Assembly (NCBI GenBank): GCA_964461295.1
Contig: CAYWTX010000181.1
Location: 1 to 15,889, forward strand
Origin: CAYWTX01 sp964461295
Lineage (GTDB): Bacteria; Planctomycetota; Phycisphaerae; SM23-33
Direction: 5' to 3'
Length of the DNA stretch: 15,889 nucleotides
The notes under the pieces are model-generated. The model saw nothing but the letters and a program-made list of their open reading frames with translations. It ran no database searches and was not told where the DNA came from. A program made the position numbers and the translations under genes. Shown piece by piece: positions 4,458-13,182 of this stretch. Position 1 is the stretch's first letter. The number at the start of each line of letters is the position of its first letter.

Positions 4458-7400
4458 ATGAAAGGCAGACGCATGTCCAGATCGTTCACTTTCGGGATGA
4501 CAGGGATTGTGGCTGCGTTGATGGTGGTGGGTTGCCAGCCGGACGGCGGGCCGAAGGCGGGGGCCGGCGCGGCGCCGAAGGCGCCCGCGGCCGGGGCCGC
4601 GGGCAAGCCGGCCGATCCGCTGGAGGACATGCGGACGCCTTGGCAGCCGGGCGGCGGCGCGGGGTTCCTGCGCGACTGGGTGGTCTGTGGCGTGTTCCCC
4701 AATGCCCCCGGCGCGGGCGCCACGGGGTCCGACCGCACCGCCACCGGCAAGGCCGGCGAGGGCTTCTACATCGATTACCTGGCCGCCGAGGGCGGCGAGG
4801 CCGCCATCCGGCCGGCCGCGGGCGCGACCGTCAGACGCCCGGACGGCACGGCCGCCCGATGGACTGCCTACCGGTCGCCGAAGGATGAGATCGACTTCCG
4901 GTCGGTGTTCGCGGGCCAGCCGTGCGACAACGTCGTGGCATACGCGTTCGGCACGGTTCGGCGCGATGCTCCGGGCAAAGCCTACCTGGCGCTGGGCAGC
5001 GACGACAGCGTGAAGGTGTGGCTCAACGGCAAGCTTGTCCACGAGAAGGTCGTCGGCAGGGCCGTGCAGGCCGACGACGATGTCGTGCCGGTGGATCTGG
5101 CGGCCGGGGAAAACGCGGTGCTGCTGAAGGTGGAGAACGGCAGGAGCGGCTGGGGCTTCATCTTCCGCGTGATCCGGGAGGCGCAGGCCGCGGCCGTGCA
5201 GAAAGGCGAGATCAACCCGCGCATCGAGGCGGCGCCGCCAGGCAAGCCGGACGCGGTGGTTGTGGCGACCGATGTTCGCACAGCCGTCAGCGTGACGGAG
5301 ACGGTGACGGTGGCGGCCGTTGCGGCGGGCGGCAAGGTCGTTGCGCAGGCCCAGGCCGCGCGCGGCAAGGCGGTGGAGCTTGATTCCAGGGATTGGCCGG
5401 CGGGGCCCTACGAGGTGCGGCTGACGACGCGGACGCCCGATGGGCGGCTGACCGTGCGGCATCTGGCGTGGTACAAGGGTGATTGGCGGGCCCACGTGCA
5501 GGAGTTGCTGGGCGAGGCGGCGAAGTTGCCGGCGCGGCCGGTGGACGCGGGGCAACTGCGCCTGAAGGTGCTGGAGGCGTTCGTGCTGGACCGATGGGGC
5601 GGGGATCCGCGCAAGGCGGATGCGTCGCCCGGGCCGCAGTCGTGGGCGCCGCTGCATAGCGTGCTGATGGAGCACCGCGAGGTCCAGGCGGGCGAGGGGT
5701 CGGCGATTCGCGCGGCGGGGTTCCTGCGCCTGGCGTGGCGCGACGAGATCGACGACTCGCCGCAGTACGCGCGGGCGTACCTGCCGCCGGATTACGACGC
5801 GGCGAAGGCCTGGCCGCTGGTGGTCGTGCTGCACGGCTACAACCCGTCCAACCCGCAGTACGTTCGCTGGTGGGACGCCGACAAGCGGCACAACAAGATC
5901 GCCGACGCGCACAACGTGATCGTGGTCGAGCCGCACGGGCGGGGGAACACCGGCTACCGCGGCATGGGCGACGCCGACGTGATGCGCGCGGTGGCCGAGG
6001 CGAAGGCGCGGTTCAGGGTCGACGAGGATCGCGTGTACCTGGCGGGCTATTCGATGGGCGGCGGCGGGACGTGGCACGTCGGCACGCGGCACGTGGGGGC
6101 GTTCGCGGCCATCGCCCCGATCTACGGCGGCTGGGACTACCGCGGGTGGATGGACGCCAACGACTTTGCCGGGCAGACGGCGTGGGGGCGGTTCGCCCGC
6201 GAACGGGACAGCAGCTTCGTGCAGGCCGAGTGCCTGCTCAGCACGCCGGTGTTCGTGAACCACGGCGACGCCGACGAACTGGTGGACGTGAAGTTCTCGC
6301 GCCACGCGGTGCGGATGCTTCAGCGGTGGGGGTACAGCATCCGCTACTGGGAGCATCCGGGCAAAGGCCACGGCGCCCTGGGGTGCGAGAACGAGATGTT
6401 GCGTTGGATGCAGACGCACAAACTGGACCGCGCGCCGCGGCGCGTGCGAATCCGTGCGGCCGAACTGCGCCTGGCGGCGGCGCACTGGGTGCGGATCGAG
6501 CGGCAGGAGAACCCGACGGCGCTGATGTTCGCGGAGGCGGAAGCGGCCGGAGACAACGTGATCCGCCTGAGCACGGAGAACGTGCTGGCGGTTCGGCTGA
6601 CGCCGCCGGCGGCGCTGGTGGACGCTTCGCGGCCTGTGCAGGTGATCTGGAACGGCGCGGACGCCGGGCAGCACAAGCTGCAAGACGGGGCGATTGCGTT
6701 GGCGACGGGCAAGGCGGGGCGGCTGGGCAAGTCGCCGGAACTGCCGGGCCTGGTTCGCGACGCGACGAACACGCCGTTCGCGTACGTGGTGGGCACGACG
6801 TCGCGCGACCCGCTGATGCGGCAGTTCTGCCGACGAGTTGCCGAGCGTTCCGCGGACGGGTGGAAGAATTGGCAGAAGGTGTCGCCGCGATGCTTCAACG
6901 ACACGGAAATCGCCGACGAGCAGATGCGGAGCTACTCGCTGATCCTCATCGGCGGGCCGGAGGAGAACGCCGTGACGAAGCGGCTGGCGAAGGACATCCC
7001 GCTGAAGACCGGCCCCGGCGGGGTGGAGATCGGCGGCAAGTTGTTTGCGGCCAGGGACGCGGCCGTGCAGATGATCTACCCGCACCCGCTGAACGCCAAG
7101 CGGTACGTGGTGATGGTGGCGGCGACATCGGCGGCGGGCATGTACCAGGCGCAGTGGCTGGACGACGAAGCGGACTTCGTGGTGTCCGACGGGCGCATGC
7201 TGGCCGAGACGCCTGGGGAGAAGCTGGCGGTGGCGATGGGAAACTTCGACGCGAACTGGCAGCTCGACGAGCGGTTCGTGGTTCGCGGCGACGCGGCCGT
7301 GCGGGCAAAGGCGGTCGTGCGGAAGGTGCCGCGTCAGACGGCGGCGGCGGCGGGCGATCGGCTGATGGTCGGCGACGTGCTGGAGAGCACCGCGATGGGC

Positions 7401-7811
7401 AGCTTCCTGGACATGAAGCGCGATCTGAACTGGCAGGCGGGGCCGATCCGCCTGGGCGGCAAGACGTACGCCGGCGGAATCGCCGTGGCGGTATGGCACG
7501 AGCCGAGCCGGGCCACGTACGACCTGGGCGGGGCGGGCTGGAAGCGGCTGAAGGGGACGCTCGGCATCGAGATCGACAAACCGCAGAAGCTGGACGAGAA
7601 AGGCAAGAAGGGCACGCGCGTGTTCTTCGTCGTCCGCGGAGACGGCAAGGAACTGTACCGCTCGCCGATCTTCACGTGGGACGCCAAACCGGTTGAGATG
7701 AACGTGGACGTGACCGGCGTTGGACGGCTGGAGCTGGAAGTCGGCAACGAATCGACGTGGTTCTGTGCGGCCAGCAGCGTGGACTGGGCCGACCTGCGGC
7801 TGGAGAGATAG
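4458..7811 (+). CDS. Large lipoprotein esterase: alpha/beta-hydrolase with C-terminal NPCBM-like domain
   Basis: The protein has 1117 residues from ATG 4458; ATG 4473 is the alternative, with AAAGG in front. MKGRRMSRSFTFGMTGIVAALMVVGC is a lipoprotein signal peptide with the lipidated cysteine at C26, followed by an Ala/Gly/Pro linker. Residues about 60-240 hold FLRDWVVCGVFP and LGSDDSVKVWLNGKLVH...NAVLLKVENG, a beta-sandwich module common in large planctomycete secreted proteins. Residues about 440-660 are an alpha/beta-hydrolase: WPLVVVLHGYNP, nucleophile S532 in GYSMGGG, acid D604 or D606 in NHGDADELVD, and H638 in GKGHG. This resembles PHB-depolymerase or prolyl-oligopeptidase-like esterases. 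A middle region contains YSLILIGGPEENAVTKRL. The end (from about residue 965) fits the NPCBM carbohydrate-binding family: GIAVAVWHEPSRATYDLGG, VFFVVRGDGKELYRS and SVDWADLRL. It is probably a cell-surface or periplasmic polysaccharide esterase. A peptidase role is possible but less likely. Confidence 0.85.
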   Translation: MKGRRMSRSFTFGMTGIVAALMVVGCQPDGGPKAGAGAAPKAPAAGAAGKPADPLEDMRTPWQPGGGAGFLRDWVVCGVFPNAPGAGATGSDRTATGKAGEGFYIDYLAAEGGEAAIRPAAGATVRRPDGTAARWTAYRSPKDEIDFRSVFAGQPCDNVVAYAFGTVRRDAPGKAYLALGSDDSVKVWLNGKLVHEKVVGRAVQADDDVVPVDLAAGENAVLLKVENGRSGWGFIFRVIREAQAAAVQKGEINPRIEAAPPGKPDAVVVATDVRTAVSVTETVTVAAVAAGGKVVAQAQAARGKAVELDSRDWPAGPYEVRLTTRTPDGRLTVRHLAWYKGDWRAHVQELLGEAAKLPARPVDAGQLRLKVLEAFVLDRWGGDPRKADASPGPQSWAPLHSVLMEHREVQAGEGSAIRAAGFLRLAWRDEIDDSPQYARAYLPPDYDAAKAWPLVVVLHGYNPSNPQYVRWWDADKRHNKIADAHNVIVVEPHGRGNTGYRGMGDADVMRAVAEAKARFRVDEDRVYLAGYSMGGGGTWHVGTRHVGAFAAIAPIYGGWDYRGWMDANDFAGQTAWGRFARERDSSFVQAECLLSTPVFVNHGDADELVDVKFSRHAVRMLQRWGYSIRYWEHPGKGHGALGCENEMLRWMQTHKLDRAPRRVRIRAAELRLAAAHWVRIERQENPTALMFAEAEAAGDNVIRLSTENVLAVRLTPPAALVDASRPVQVIWNGADAGQHKLQDGAIALATGKAGRLGKSPELPGLVRDATNTPFAYVVGTTSRDPLMRQFCRRVAERSADGWKNWQKVSPRCFNDTEIADEQMRSYSLILIGGPEENAVTKRLAKDIPLKTGPGGVEIGGKLFAARDAAVQMIYPHPLNAKRYVVMVAATSAAGMYQAQWLDDEADFVVSDGRMLAETPGEKLAVAMGNFDANWQLDERFVVRGDAAVRAKAVVRKVPRQTAAAAGDRLMVGDVLESTAMGSFLDMKRDLNWQAGPIRLGGKTYAGGIAVAVWHEPSRATYDLGGAGWKRLKGTLGIEIDKPQKLDEKGKKGTRVFFVVRGDGKELYRSPIFTWDAKPVEMNVDVTGVGRLELEVGNESTWFCAASSVDWADLRLER

Positions 7812-7816
7812 AGTCG

Positions 7817-7845
7817 CCCGAGGCTTCGGGGCCGGGCCAGCCCGG
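7817..7845. terminator. Two hairpins between convergent genes
   Basis: CCCGA-GGCT-TCGGG (7817-7830) and CCGGG-CCAG-CCCGG (7832-7845) form two adjacent GC-rich 5-bp hairpins. They lie in the 66 bp between the converging esterase and acetyltransferase genes. Neither has a T-run on either strand. They may work as a bidirectional transcription end, but this is only positional evidence. Confidence 0.35.
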
Positions 7846-7877
7846 GTTGGCCGGCGGAGTCCTGTCGAACCGACGGG

Positions 7878-8345
7878 TCAGAGCTGGAGTTCCCAGTACA
7901 CGACGTCGGGGAGCGGGTTCTCGTAGTACGGGTTGGTCTTGCCGAACCCCAGCGACTCGTACAATCCCATCGCCTCCCGAAGCGTGGCGAGCGTATCCAG
8001 TCGCATCCGCTGATACCCGATCCGCCGGGCCTCCTCGATGCTGGTCACGGCCAGTCGACGCCCCAGACCGCGGCCCCGGTAGGCCGGGCGCACGAACAGG
8101 CGTTTCATCTCGCAGGCGCCTTCGCCCAAGTCGCGGATGGCGACGCAGCCGGCCGCATGGGGACCCGCCACCGCCAGGAGTATCGCCCCTTTGGGCGGGG
8201 CGTACTTGCCGGGCAGGTTGGCGGCTTCTTCCTCGAAGCCCTGGAAACCCAGGTCAACGCCGAGACCGGCGATGTACTCGCCGAAGAGCGTCCGCACATG
8301 GGCGAGCCGAGGCGGGGTCTCAGCATGCACGATCTGTATTCGCAT
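7878..8345 (-). CDS. GNAT-family N-acetyltransferase
   Basis: The protein has 155 residues and starts at ATG 8345, with AAGGGAT (minus strand, plus 8360-8355) as ribosome binding site. The centre reads CEMKRLFVRPAYRGRGLGRRLAVTSIEEARRIGY: the beta4 strand, then the RGRGLG pyrophosphate-binding loop of motif A that holds acetyl-CoA, then helix alpha3. It continues MRLDTLATLREAMGLYESLGF and ends VVYWELQL, the usual motif B and final strands. Length and layout are normal for a single-domain GNAT enzyme. It looks like the branch with an FGEYIAGLGVDLGFQGFEEE N-terminus, found in many unassigned small-molecule or amino-acid acetyltransferases. The substrate cannot be read from the sequence. It stands alone on the minus strand, converging on the esterase and divergent from corA. 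Confidence 0.92.
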   Translation of the reverse strand: MRIQIVHAETPPRLAHVRTLFGEYIAGLGVDLGFQGFEEEAANLPGKYAPPKGAILLAVAGPHAAGCVAIRDLGEGACEMKRLFVRPAYRGRGLGRRLAVTSIEEARRIGYQRMRLDTLATLREAMGLYESLGFGKTNPYYENPLPDVVYWELQL

Positions 8346-8472
8346 CGCCGGCGATCCCTTGTGGCGCCTGAAGTTCAGCGTGGTTCGCTGGGGCGTGTAT
8401 CGGCCGACGGGATACCCGAACTTAACGAAGGGATGCTGGGACCGCGGGCGGGAAGCTGACAGCAGGCTTCAG

Positions 8473-8488
8473 CCGTCGCATGCGGCGG
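8473..8488. promoter_or_regulatory. Near-perfect 16-bp palindrome upstream of corA-like gene
   Basis: CCGTCGCATGCGGCGG folds on itself with 7 of 8 pairs matching and the core GCATGC perfect. It lies about 45 bases upstream of the corA -35 region and in the divergent gap shared with the acetyltransferase gene, whose start is at 8345. It is a candidate operator, or the end of an acetyltransferase leader structure. The rest of this 267-bp gap holds only the corA promoter. Confidence 0.35.
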
Positions 8489-8532
8489 AAGTATTGCGGA
8501 AAAAGAAATTCTTCGCAACGGGAAGTGAAAGA

Positions 8533-8559
8533 TTGGGTTTCTCCACGAACTGGTATACT
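8533..8559 (+). promoter_or_regulatory. Putative promoter of the corA-like gene
   Basis: TATACT (8554-8559) is a 5/6 match to the -10 box and is preceded by TGG, an extended -10. TTGGGT (8533-8538) is a weak -35 at a short spacing of 15. The predicted start is near 8566, giving a leader of about 47 bases. Confidence 0.5.
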
Positions 8560-8612
8560 ACGCTCCTCGCGGCGGTCGCGGCGAGAAGCGGAACCATGGG
8601 TGGCGCGGCGCG

Positions 8613-9524
8613 ATGCTCAAGCACCTGAAGATCAGCGACGGCAAGGTCGTCGAGTGCGAGACCAACGGCGAAGTGCTGTTGTACATCGCGCCGGACGATG
8701 TCGAGCGCAAGTACCTGGTCGACACGTACAAGCTCGACGAGCACACGCTGGCTTCGGCGCTGGACCCTGACGAGTTGGGGCGCGTTGAGTTCGAGCCCGA
8801 TCACGTGGCGATGATCCTCAAGCGGGCCCGCCGGTACTGCACCGAGGACCAGTTCCTGTTCCGCACGTGGTCGACGGGCGCGTTCCTGTTCAAGGACCGG
8901 CTGGTCCTGGTGACGCCCGACGACACGCCGCTGTTCACGGGCAAGCCGTTCATCCGCGTGCAGTCGCTACAGGACATCATTCTCAAGTTGATCTACCGGG
9001 CGATCGTCCACTTCGAGGAGCACCTGAAGGTCATCAACGCCATCAGCGGCGAACTGGAGCAGGAAATCAACACGGCGATGGAGAACAAGCACCTGCTCAG
9101 CCTGTTCACGCTGGAGAAGTCGCTGGTGTACTACCTGAACGCCATCGCGTCCAACCAGCGGATGATCGACAAGCTGAAGCTCAACTCCGCGAAGATCGGC
9201 TTCACGCCGGAGGACCTGGAGTACCTCGACGACATCGCCATCGAGAACGATCAGTGCCGGGAGCAGGCGACGATCTACTCGAACATTCTCGCCAGCCTGA
9301 TGGACGCCCGGGCCTCGATCGTGGCCAACAACCTCAACGTCCTGATGAAGACGTTGAACATCGTCATGATCGCCCTGATGCTGCCCACGCTGGTGGTGAG
9401 CATCTTCTCCATGAACCTCACGCTGCCGATCTCGCAGCAGCACCCGCTGTCCTTCTGGATCGTCATGGCCCTGGCGACGGCGTCCTCCGTCGCGGTGGCC
9501 GTCATCTGGTGGAAGAAGCGGTAG
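8613..9524 (+). CDS. corA: CorA-family divalent metal channel with SMN in place of GMN
   Basis: The protein has 303 residues and starts at ATG 8613; the ribosome binding site is weak. The N-terminal soluble domain (residues 1 to about 120) and long helices containing IYRAIVHFEEHLKVINAISGELEQEIN and LMDARASIVANNLNVLMKTLNIV match CorA. Two C-terminal membrane segments follow: VMIALMLPTLVVSIF, then after a short loop SFWIVMALATASSVAVAVIWW, with a basic KKR end. The signature at the end of the first segment is normally YGMN. Here it is FSMNLTLP, with S266-M267-N268. In classical CorA proteins the GMN motif forms the selectivity entrance and changes in it damage Mg transport. This variant may carry a different ion or be a regulated relative. 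It is a single gene with its own promoter and a hairpin after it. Confidence 0.88.
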   Translation: MLKHLKISDGKVVECETNGEVLLYIAPDDVERKYLVDTYKLDEHTLASALDPDELGRVEFEPDHVAMILKRARRYCTEDQFLFRTWSTGAFLFKDRLVLVTPDDTPLFTGKPFIRVQSLQDIILKLIYRAIVHFEEHLKVINAISGELEQEINTAMENKHLLSLFTLEKSLVYYLNAIASNQRMIDKLKLNSAKIGFTPEDLEYLDDIAIENDQCREQATIYSNILASLMDARASIVANNLNVLMKTLNIVMIALMLPTLVVSIFSMNLTLPISQQHPLSFWIVMALATASSVAVAVIWWKKR

Positions 9525-9540
9525 CATGTGCGCCCGATGC

Positions 9541-9560
9541 CCCGGCCTCGCGGGGCCGGG
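9541..9560 (+). terminator. GC-rich hairpin after corA-like gene
   Basis: CCCGGCC (9541-9547), loop TCGCGG, GGCCGGG (9554-9560): a perfect 7-bp stem starting 16 bases after the corA stop. Only CTT follows, so it lacks the T-run of a classical intrinsic terminator, but its position fits the end of the transcript. Confidence 0.5.
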
Positions 9561-9667
9561 CTTGGACAGGGCCGAGTCCTGGCGGCGAGGAATGGGCCGG
9601 CGCTGAACCCGCCGCCGTCGGCGAGGAAGGCGGAGCGGGACGGGCCGGCACGCAAGGAGCGGTTTCC

Positions 9668-11800
9668 ATGGCGGATGCGGTTTCGCCTCGAGCGGAGGAA
9701 CTTGCCCTGGCCGACGCATGGTGGGACGCCCACTTCGCCGGCGACGCCGCGAACTTGCCGTTCTCGTTCTGGCTGGACGGGAAGCCCCTGGCCGGCTTGC
9801 CGGCCGGGTGGGCCGTGGAGCGGCGGCAGCGGGAACTCGACGATCGCCGCGACGAAATGGTACTGACCGCCAGGCATCCCGACCACGGACTGGAGGTCCG
9901 CTGCGTGGCGATTCGCTACCGCGATTTCCCGGCCGTGGAGTGGACGCTGCACCTGCGCCAGACCGACGCGGGGGTCTGCCCGCTGGTCAGCGAGGTGCTG
10001 GGCGTGGACGCCGAATGGCGGCCTGAACCGGGGAATTCCTTTGTGATCCGCTCGCACAAGGGCGACACGGGTCAGAGTGATCTCTATGAACCTTGGAGCA
10101 AGATTCTCGCTTCGGGGCGCGGCATTACGATCGCCCCGACGTGGGGCAGCGGACTGGTGAGCACGGGTGAGACCATCTCCGTTGCTGCTGCCGCCTTCGA
10201 GAAACCGGAAGGACGGCCCAGCAGCGGCGCGTTTCCATTCTTCGCCGTCGAGGAGACAGGAGCCGGTCCATGCGCGGCGCGGCCCATGCGGCGCGGCCTT
10301 CTTGTGGCGGTCGGGTGGCCGGGGCGCTGGCGGGCCGAGTTCGCCTGCGACCAGGCCGCAACGCTGCGCATCCGCGCCGGCCAGGAACACACCCGGTTCC
10401 GCCTTCGGCCGGGGGAGACGGCGCGCGCCCCGCTCATCGCCTTGCTGTTTTCCATCGGGGGCGACCGGGTGCGGGCGCAGAACCTGTGGCGGCGGTGGAT
10501 GCTGGCCCACAACCTGCCGCGCATCGCCGGCGCTCTGCCCAGGGCCATGCTCGAGGCCAGCACGTGCGGGTTCCTCGAGGAGATGACGCGGGCCGACGAA
10601 GCCAACCAGATCGAGTACATCGACCGGTATCGCGAGGCGAAGCTCCCCATCACGCATTGGTGGATGGACGCCGGGTGGTATCCCTGCTACGTGCCGGCCA
10701 AGGGAAAGAACTGCTGGGGGCAGACCGGCACGTGGGAGCCGGATCGCAAGCGGTTCCCCGCCGGCCTGCGAGCCGTCGCCGACCACCTGCACGCCAACGG
10801 AATCCGCACGATCGTGTGGTTCGAGCCGGAACGGGTCGCCCCGGCAACGTGGCTTCACGACCAGCGCCCGGGGTGGCTGCTGGTGCGCCTGGACCAGACC
10901 GCGGCGCCCGCCGGAATGTTGCCGGCGAGTTGGGACGACCTGTGGCGATGCGCGCGCCTGTTGGACCTGGGCAACGCCGAGGCCCTGGCCTGGCTCATCG
11001 AGCGCACGTGCTCCCTTATCGACAGCGAGGGCATCGACGTCTACCGCCAGGACTTCAACACAGACCCGTTGCTCTACTGGCGCGACAACGACCCGCCGGG
11101 CCGCGAGGGCCTGACCGAGAACCACCACGTGACCGGCTACCTGGCGTTCTGGGACGCCTTGCGGCGGCGATACCCGGACATGCTGATCGACTCGTGCGCC
11201 AGCGGCGGGCGGCGCAACGACCTGGAAACGCTCCGCCGCTCGGTGGCCCTGCACCCCACCGACTACAACTACGCGGACCTGCCCGTCAAGCAGTGCCTGC
11301 GCCACAGCTTGTTCGGCTGGATGCCGTACTTCGGCGGGCCGGTCCTGCCGCTGGACCGCGTCGACGCGGTCGCCTTCCGCAGCACCATGGGCCTCAGCAC
11401 GGTGGTGGGGTTCGACCTGCGGCAGGAGCACGATCTGGTTCTGCTGCGGAAGCTGATGGCCGAGTGGCACGCCGTGGCTGAGTGCTACTACGGCGATTAC
11501 TACCCGCTGACGTCGTACAGCCGGGCCGACGACGCGTGGATGGCCTGGCAGTTCCACCGGCCCGAGCAGGGCGACGGCGTGGTGCAGGTCTTTCGGCGCG
11601 CGGAAAGCCCGCACGAGTCGGCGGCGTTCCCGCTGTCGGCGCTCGACCCGGGCGCGACGTACGAGGTGCGCGACTTCGACGAGCCCGCGCCGACGCGGCA
11701 CAGCGGCGCGGAATTGCTGGTGCGGCTGAAGCTGACGCTATCCGACCGGCCCTCGGCGCGAACGCTGCACTACCGACCGTGTTCGGGACGGCCGACCTGA
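9668..11800 (+). CDS. Alpha-galactosidase, glycoside hydrolase family 36
   Basis: The protein has 710 residues and starts at ATG 9668, with CAAGGAGC at 9653-9660 as ribosome binding site. The N-terminal half is the beta-sandwich seen in GH36 (for example VIRSHKGDTGQSDLYEPWSK and LRPGETARAPLIALLFSIGGD). The barrel contains THWWMDAGWYP, IRTIVWFEPERV, YRQDFNTDPL and MLIDSCASGGRRNDLETLRRS. By family rules D462 in YRQDFN is the nucleophile and D518 in GGRRNDLE is the acid/base. The motif IDSCASGGxRND is diagnostic of GH36. It releases terminal alpha-galactose from oligosaccharides such as the raffinose family or galactomannan fragments. There is no signal peptide, so it is probably cytoplasmic. 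It is the first gene of the plus-strand sugar cluster. An alpha-N-acetylgalactosaminidase specificity cannot be ruled out. Confidence 0.9.
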   Translation: MADAVSPRAEELALADAWWDAHFAGDAANLPFSFWLDGKPLAGLPAGWAVERRQRELDDRRDEMVLTARHPDHGLEVRCVAIRYRDFPAVEWTLHLRQTDAGVCPLVSEVLGVDAEWRPEPGNSFVIRSHKGDTGQSDLYEPWSKILASGRGITIAPTWGSGLVSTGETISVAAAAFEKPEGRPSSGAFPFFAVEETGAGPCAARPMRRGLLVAVGWPGRWRAEFACDQAATLRIRAGQEHTRFRLRPGETARAPLIALLFSIGGDRVRAQNLWRRWMLAHNLPRIAGALPRAMLEASTCGFLEEMTRADEANQIEYIDRYREAKLPITHWWMDAGWYPCYVPAKGKNCWGQTGTWEPDRKRFPAGLRAVADHLHANGIRTIVWFEPERVAPATWLHDQRPGWLLVRLDQTAAPAGMLPASWDDLWRCARLLDLGNAEALAWLIERTCSLIDSEGIDVYRQDFNTDPLLYWRDNDPPGREGLTENHHVTGYLAFWDALRRRYPDMLIDSCASGGRRNDLETLRRSVALHPTDYNYADLPVKQCLRHSLFGWMPYFGGPVLPLDRVDAVAFRSTMGLSTVVGFDLRQEHDLVLLRKLMAEWHAVAECYYGDYYPLTSYSRADDAWMAWQFHRPEQGDGVVQVFRRAESPHESAAFPLSALDPGATYEVRDFDEPAPTRHSGAELLVRLKLTLSDRPSARTLHYRPCSGRPT

Positions 11801-11901
11801 TGCGAGCGCGCGGGCGGCGGCAGACGTGCAGGCGCCCGTGTAATCTGTGCGCGGGCACGGATGCGCCGGTCGCGGCAGCGCAGCAACAAGGAGCAGGCAG
11901 C

Positions 11902-13164
11902 ATGGCGTGGACGTTGACGGCGGCGGAGCGGACGTACCTGCGCGAGCTGGCGCGGAAGCAGGCGGAACTGGCCGCGCTGCCGGTTATGGAAGAGCGGCGG
12001 AAGGCGTGGACGGCGCTCAATGACGGCGTGGCGGGCGCGCGGCCGATGGTCATGGTCGACAACTGGACGTTCGATCGCGACTTCATGCCGGCGAGCATCT
12101 ACCGCTGCACCAGCGAGACCGGGCGCAAGATTGAGCAGAAACTCCTGCGGGCGATCCGCACGCAGGAACTGATCGGCGACGACACGGTCGTGCCCGACAC
12201 GTTCGACATCGGCTGGTTCGTGAACATCGACCCGCTCGGCGTGCCGATCCCGGTGACGCACGTCAAGGACTCGCAGGGCGTGGAGACGGGCTACCACTTC
12301 GAGCACCCCATCACCGACCTCAAGCGCGACCTGCACCTGGTCAAGCCGGTCACGTGCGGCGTGGACCGCCGGAAGACGGCCGAATGGAAGGCGTTCCTGG
12401 AAGACCTGCTGGGCGAGTGGCTGCCGGTGGAGATTCGCGCGGGCTCGATGGGGCCGACAAGCCTGACGCAGATGGTGGTGAAGCTGATGGGCATGGAGGC
12501 GATGTACGTGGCGATGTACGACGCCCCCGACGAGATGCATGCCCTGATGGCCCGGCTGCGGGACAATTGCCTGGGGGCCATGCGTTGGGCGGAGGCGGAG
12601 GCCCTGCCGCGGCTGAACAACGGCCACCAGAACTGCGCGGGTTCGGGGTTCAACTTCACCACGCTGCTGCCGGCGGCGGGGTATGCGGGCGGCCCGGCGC
12701 GGCTGCGGGACCTGTGGGGCGAGGCCGAGAGCCAGGAGACGGTGGGGATATCGCCGGCGATGTTCGGCGAGTTCTGCGCGCCATACTACCGCGCCGTGTG
12801 CGAGCCGCTGGGGCTGGTGTACTGGGGGTGCTGCGAGCCGGCGCATCCGCTGTGGGAGCACATCCGCGCGATGCCGCACCTGAAGAAGGTGTCGGTCTCG
12901 CGATGGTGCGACGAGCGGTTCATGGGCGAGGCGATTCGCGGGACGGGGATCGTGTACTCGCGCAAGCCGGACCCCAAGTTCCTCGGCGTGGACGTGACGC
13001 TGGACGAGGATGCGTGGGCCGCGCACGTCCGGGCCACGCTGGACGCGACGCGCGGCGTGCTGGTCGAATTCGCGATTCGCGACGTGTACACGCTGCACGG
13101 CGATCTGGGCAAGGTGCGCCGCGCGGTGGAGATCATGCGGCGCGAGATTGGCCGGCACGGGTGA
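11902..13164 (+). CDS. URO-D/methyltransferase-like protein (uroporphyrinogen decarboxylase superfamily)
   Basis: The protein has 420 residues and starts at ATG 11902, with CAAGGAGC at 11887-11894. It looks like a TIM-barrel protein of the uroporphyrinogen decarboxylase superfamily of the kind common in planctomycetes and clostridia. Supporting stretches are EIRAGSMGPTSLTQMVVKLMGMEAMYVAMYDAPDEMHALMARL, GISPAMFGEFCAPYYRAVCEPLGLVYWGCCEPAHPLWEHI and a closing VLVEFAIRDVYTLHGDLGKVRRAVEIMR. True heme-pathway URO-D is much shorter and lacks this cysteine pattern. H242-x2-C245, C310-C311 and H315 could bind zinc, as in the corrinoid methyltransferases MtaA and CmuA that share this fold. The substrate is unknown. 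The position between GH36 and GH130 suggests a role with sugars or methylated sugar-like compounds, which is only inference. It starts 101 bp after the GH36 stop. Confidence 0.8.
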   Translation: MAWTLTAAERTYLRELARKQAELAALPVMEERRKAWTALNDGVAGARPMVMVDNWTFDRDFMPASIYRCTSETGRKIEQKLLRAIRTQELIGDDTVVPDTFDIGWFVNIDPLGVPIPVTHVKDSQGVETGYHFEHPITDLKRDLHLVKPVTCGVDRRKTAEWKAFLEDLLGEWLPVEIRAGSMGPTSLTQMVVKLMGMEAMYVAMYDAPDEMHALMARLRDNCLGAMRWAEAEALPRLNNGHQNCAGSGFNFTTLLPAAGYAGGPARLRDLWGEAESQETVGISPAMFGEFCAPYYRAVCEPLGLVYWGCCEPAHPLWEHIRAMPHLKKVSVSRWCDERFMGEAIRGTGIVYSRKPDPKFLGVDVTLDEDAWAAHVRATLDATRGVLVEFAIRDVYTLHGDLGKVRRAVEIMRREIGRHG

Positions 13165-13182
13165 AGCTGTTAGGATCGCCGC

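Noticed and set aside
4101..7499. A 1132-codon open frame on the minus strand opposite the esterase
   Set aside because: It is antisense to a clearly conserved protein. Its translation is Arg/His/Pro/Gln-rich low complexity, as expected for a shadow frame in GC-rich DNA with strong third-position GC.
9275..11701. An 808-codon minus-strand open frame opposite corA and the GH36 gene
   Set aside because: Same shadow effect; its composition is Arg/His/Val/Gln-rich and no motif is visible.
11801..11901. Promoter or terminator in the GH36-URO-D gap (GTGTAATCT, and GCCCG/CGGGC arms)
   Set aside because: There is no -35 at a proper distance, and the hairpin has a 5-bp stem with a 13-base loop. Only the ribosome binding site at 11887-11894 is convincing.
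11770..13158. A 462-codon minus-strand open frame opposite the URO-D-like gene
   Set aside because: Shadow of a conserved gene; its composition is Arg/His/Pro/Gln-rich.
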